Assembly: GCF_040045035.1 (NCBI RefSeq)
Contig: NZ_JBDZDS010000003.1
Span: 248,001 to 312,000 of the forward strand
Length of the DNA: 64,000 bases
Direction of reading: 5' to 3'
From: Pseudaminobacter sp040045035
Lineage (GTDB): Bacteria > Pseudomonadota > Alphaproteobacteria > Rhizobiales > Rhizobiaceae
In this document: positions 60,991-64,000 of the stretch, in pieces
How the letters are laid out: each line of letters begins with the position of its first letter
Position numbering within the stretch: the first letter of the stretch is position 1
The notes under the pieces: model-generated
What the model saw: the letters and a program-made list of their open reading frames with translations, nothing else
The model's database searches: none
Told to the model about the DNA's origin: nothing
Translations under genes and position numbers: made by a program

Positions 60991-62394
60991 TCATCCGGCC
61001 AGAGCCCTGGTCAGGTCGAGGCGGTCGCGTCGCATCCAGCGCAGGAGGAGCAGCGCTGCCACCGCAGCCAGGCCGGAGGACAGGCCGATCCAGATGCCGA
61101 CGCCCTGGAGGCCGAGCGGAAAGGCGAACAGCATCCCGAGCGGCAGGCCGATGCCCCAGTAGCCGAGGGCAGCATAGATCATCGGCACCCTGGTGTCGTG
61201 CAGACCGCGCAGCATGCCTGCGGCCACCGATTGCGCACCGTCGACGACCTGGAACAGTCCTGCAAAGGCCAGGAACGACACCGCCAGCCCGATCACCGTG
61301 GCGTTGCGGGGATCGTCGAGGTCGATGAAGGCGCCGATCAGCATTTCGGGCAGCAGCACCATCACCAGGGCCGCCAGCGCCATGAACCCGACGCCCAGCA
61401 CCAGCGCGGTCCAGCCGGCGCGGCTTATGCCGTCCCGGTTGCGTGCGCCGTAGGCGAGCCCCACGCGCACGGTCACCGCCTGGCTCAGTCCCAGCGGCAC
61501 CATGAAGGTGATCGAGGCGATCTGGATGGCGATGGCATGGGCTGCGAGCGAAGCCGCGCCAATCAGCCCCATGACCATCGCAGCGGCGTTGAAGATGGTG
61601 ACCTCGAAGGCCATGATCCCGGCAATGGGCAGGCCGAGCTTCAAGAGGCCCATGAAGCGCGGCCAGTCGGGGCGCCAGAAGCGCCCGAACAGGCTGTAGC
61701 GCCGGAAGTTCGACTGCAGCGTCACCACGGCGACCATGCCGACAAACATCAACAGGCTGGACAGGGTGGTGGCGAGCCCCGATCCGGAAATACCCATGGC
61801 CCGAAAGCCGAGATTGCCGAACATCAGGCACCAGTTGGCCAGGACGTTGAAGCCCACAGCGATGAACACGATGGCCAGCGCCCAGCCCGGTCGCTCCAGC
61901 GCCGAGATGAAGGAGCGCAGCACGATATAGCCGTAGAACGGCAGCACCGCCCATTGCAGCCAATGCACATAGACGCCCGCCTGCGCGGCCAACTCCGGGT
62001 CCTGTCCCATCGCTGCCAGCACCGCCTCGGCCTGCCACAGGAAGACCCAGATCGGGATGCTGACGCACACCGCCAGCCATAGTCCCTGGCGCACCGTGCG
62101 CCGGATGTCGCGCACCGAGTGGCGCTTGCGGCCGAGCTCGGTGGCCATCATCGGCGAGGTTGCCAGGATGAGGCCCAGGCCGAAGATCATGGGCGCGAAA
62201 TAGAGGCTCGTGCCCAGCGCGCCGGCGGCGAGCGTATCGGGGCCCAGGCGACCCATCATCATCACGTCGGTCGCCGTCATCGCGGTCTGGCCGAGATTGG
62301 TGAGCACCATCGGCCAGGCGAGCGCCAGCATTGCCCGAAATTCGTGACGCCAAAGACTTGCCGGCGCCTGTGCGCCGGCTTCGATCGCAGACAT
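60991..62394 (-). CDS. MATE family efflux transporter
   Basis: 467 residues from ATG 62394 (a TTG three codons upstream is possible), about twelve membrane segments. NorM-like features include WPMVLTNLGQTAMTATDVMM in TM1 and VDGAQSVAAGMLRGLHDTRV in the second half. LGLPIAGIMAFEVTIFNAAAM starts the second repeat. Substrates are typically cationic drugs or metabolites exchanged for Na+ or H+. It stands alone between pncB and the sugar kinase on the same strand. Confidence 0.92.
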   Translation of the reverse strand: MSAIEAGAQAPASLWRHEFRAMLALAWPMVLTNLGQTAMTATDVMMMGRLGPDTLAAGALGTSLYFAPMIFGLGLILATSPMMATELGRKRHSVRDIRRTVRQGLWLAVCVSIPIWVFLWQAEAVLAAMGQDPELAAQAGVYVHWLQWAVLPFYGYIVLRSFISALERPGWALAIVFIAVGFNVLANWCLMFGNLGFRAMGISGSGLATTLSSLLMFVGMVAVVTLQSNFRRYSLFGRFWRPDWPRFMGLLKLGLPIAGIMAFEVTIFNAAAMVMGLIGAASLAAHAIAIQIASITFMVPLGLSQAVTVRVGLAYGARNRDGISRAGWTALVLGVGFMALAALVMVLLPEMLIGAFIDLDDPRNATVIGLAVSFLAFAGLFQVVDGAQSVAAGMLRGLHDTRVPMIYAALGYWGIGLPLGMLFAFPLGLQGVGIWIGLSSGLAAVAALLLLRWMRRDRLDLTRALAG

Positions 62395-62587
62395 CTGTTT
62401 CAACTTTCAGGAGTGGGCGGCGGCAAAGACTGCGCCACCGGCCTCGTTCTCGCGGAAAAACGGAATGGTCTTTCCGAATCTTTCCCACCTACTTGAACCA
62501 AACACCCGTGGCAAACAAGTGTTCACGCCTGGCAACGGTTGAGCCAGGCAGCCGGGGACTGTGCGGATATAGGGGCTTTCTTGGCGC

Positions 62588-64000
62588 CTACATCAACTCC
62601 AGCGCCCGCCGTTGACGATGCATTTCGAGGAAAATTCGGTAGTCGCGCTCGTAGCCGGCACGAGCGGCGGGGTCGGGCCGGTGCTCCCGGCCCGGCTGCT
62701 GCATGCCGGCGCAGGCCGCCGCCAGCGAGGGGTAAAGGCCGGCGGCATGAGCGGCCACCATGCCGGTGCCGAGCAGCACCGCCTCGTCCGAAACCGGCTC
62801 GATCACCATGCAGCCGGTGGCGTCGGCATAGAGCTCCATCAGCAGCGGGTTTTTCGTGTGGCCCCCGGTGACATGCAGCGTGTCGATGGCGTAGCCGCTG
62901 GCGTTGAGCGCATCGACGATGTGACGCACGCCAAGCGCGATGCCGACGGCGGTGCGCCAATAGACCCGGCACAGGCTGTCGAAGGAGGCATCGAGCGTCA
63001 GCCCCGAGATCACGCCGACAGCGTGCGGATCGGCAAGCGGCGAGCGGTTGCCGTGGAAATCGGGCAGCACATGCAGCCGCGTGGCAAAGCTCGTGCCTTC
63101 CTGCGCGCGCAGCGCCGCTATCCGTTCGGCGATGCGCCGATGCGCGGCCGCGTCGGGCTCGCCGCCGGCGCCATGCCAGCGGATGATGTGGTCGAGCAGC
63201 GCCCCGGTGGCGGACTGGCCGCCCTCGTTCATCCAGCAGTCGGGCAGCGCGACGCCGAAATAAGGCCCCCACCCGCCGGGGAAGGAGCGTGGCTGCAGCG
63301 ACAATGCCATGGCGCAGCTCGACGTGCCTGCAATCAGCGCCAGATGCCGGTCGATGCCGGCAAGATCGCCGACGAAGCCACCCAGAACGCCAAGCGCGCC
63401 GGCATAGGCGTCGATCAGCCCGACACCGACGCGGCAGGCGGTGGAGAGGCCGAGCGCAGCCGCGGCCTCCGGCAGCAGCGGCCCGAGATCGGTGCCCACC
63501 GGGCTGGCCTTCTGCGGCAGGGCTCCGCGTTCCAGCAGATCGTCGAGCCCGACCCTTTCGAGGAAATCGGCCTGCCACCCCGGCGTCTCATGGGCGAGAT
63601 AGGTCCATTTGCAGGTGAGCGTGCATTGCGACCGGGCGAGCGAGCCGGATGCCTTCCAGGACAGGAAATCGGCGAGATCGAAGAAATAGCCCGCCTTGGC
63701 CCACTGCTGCGGCAGATGCCGCTTCAGCCACATCAGCTTGGGAAGCTGCATCTCGGGCGACATCACGCCGCCGATGTGCTCGAGCACGCGGTGGCCGGTT
63801 GCCGTGCACTCCTCGGCCTCGGCGATCGCGCGATGGTCGAGCCAGACCACTGTGTCCCAGCGATCCTCGCCTCCGGTCGAAACCGAGAGCTGGTGGCCAC
63901 CACTGTCGCGCACCACCAGCGAGCAAGTGGCGTCGAAGGCGATGCCGGCGACCTCGTCCGCCGCAATGCCGGCCTTCTCCCGCGCCGCCCGCACCGCTGC
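62588..64000 (-). CDS. FGGY-family carbohydrate kinase (partial, 5' end off window)
   Basis: At least 470 residues of a sugar kinase; the N-terminal phosphate-1 region lies beyond the right edge. Present are GIAFDATCSLVVRD, WLDHRAIAEAEE, MQLPKLMWLKRHLP, GVGLIDAYAGALGVLGG, LIAGTSSCAMALS, VLPDFHGNRSPLADP, and the C-terminal TGGHTKNPLLMELYADATGC. These resemble the ribulokinase / FGGY-pentulose kinase group (FGGYRLi-like) rather than glycerol kinase. The sugar is not determined by the visible sequence. It continues the minus-strand run after pncB and the MATE gene. Confidence 0.9.
   Translation of the reverse strand, partial: AAVRAAREKAGIAADEVAGIAFDATCSLVVRDSGGHQLSVSTGGEDRWDTVVWLDHRAIAEAEECTATGHRVLEHIGGVMSPEMQLPKLMWLKRHLPQQWAKAGYFFDLADFLSWKASGSLARSQCTLTCKWTYLAHETPGWQADFLERVGLDDLLERGALPQKASPVGTDLGPLLPEAAAALGLSTACRVGVGLIDAYAGALGVLGGFVGDLAGIDRHLALIAGTSSCAMALSLQPRSFPGGWGPYFGVALPDCWMNEGGQSATGALLDHIIRWHGAGGEPDAAAHRRIAERIAALRAQEGTSFATRLHVLPDFHGNRSPLADPHAVGVISGLTLDASFDSLCRVYWRTAVGIALGVRHIVDALNASGYAIDTLHVTGGHTKNPLLMELYADATGCMVIEPVSDEAVLLGTGMVAAHAAGLYPSLAAACAGMQQPGREHRPDPAARAGYERDYRIFLEMHRQRRALELM

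Overview
The window looks like a contiguous stretch of chromosome from a GC-rich alphaproteobacterium of the Hyphomicrobiales (Rhizobiales). A Phyllobacteriaceae / Mesorhizobium-like host is my best guess. The reasons are: a long-type SerC beside SerA; the helicase - S4 protein - ferredoxin - CarD gene order; a PhaA-PhaB pair with divergent PhaR; an aglR-aglEFGAK alpha-glucoside cluster; a SitABCD manganese operon behind a Mur-type palindrome; and rhizobial-style mosaic palindromic repeats. I see no phage genes, no insertion sequence, no CRISPR array, no rRNA and no tRNA. Coding is dense and mostly housekeeping or sugar-uptake. The many long antisense ORFs are GC-driven shadows.

Layout. 1-5029: serine biosynthesis (serC, serA), a remnant HicAB-like toxin-antitoxin pair whose toxin is frameshifted, and purA. 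5093-8649: an uncharacterised membrane protein and an Uup-type ABC-F ATPase. 8657-13124: thiamine block, with a thiamine pyrophosphokinase divergent from a TPP-riboswitch-controlled thiBPQ importer; a repeat element supplies the start of thiP. 13314-17809: M48 lipoprotein protease, RpoH sigma factor, acyl-CoA dehydrogenase, small DUF6494 protein. 17978-22984: carD, fdxA, S4 RNA-binding protein and a very long SUV3-like helicase. 22985-23956: almost 1 kb without genes, holding a three-copy degenerate repeat and twelve GANTC sites. 23957-26850: phaB, phaA, phaR. 27219-30000: heme-binding-like protein, rpmF, mtgA, polyprenyl synthase. 30069-36866: hybrid histidine kinase, lytic transglycosylase, ispG, a 43-aa DUF1127 gene divergent from a LysR regulator, and a fumarylacetoacetase-family enzyme.

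36941-46438 is an amino-sugar locus. An ABC importer with an embedded oxidoreductase gene faces a kinase - GntR regulator - SIS deaminase - nagA operon. The shared intergenic region has two matching ATACCA-N5-ATACCA motifs in opposite orientation. After rpe, 47558-55472 is aglR-aglEFGAK with matching LacI-type operators (CCAAAGCGCTTT core) at the regulator start and before aglE. 55545-59033 is sitDCBA (read leftwards), followed by pncB, a MATE transporter and the 3' part of an FGGY sugar kinase that runs off the right edge.

The most unusual items are the GANTC-dense repeat region (about 23140-23765), the repeat-derived N-terminus of ThiP, the inverted-repeat element at 46490-46750, and the paired operators in the two sugar loci. 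I found no clearly new multi-gene system. The best candidate for an undescribed function is the non-coding 23.1-23.8 kb region.
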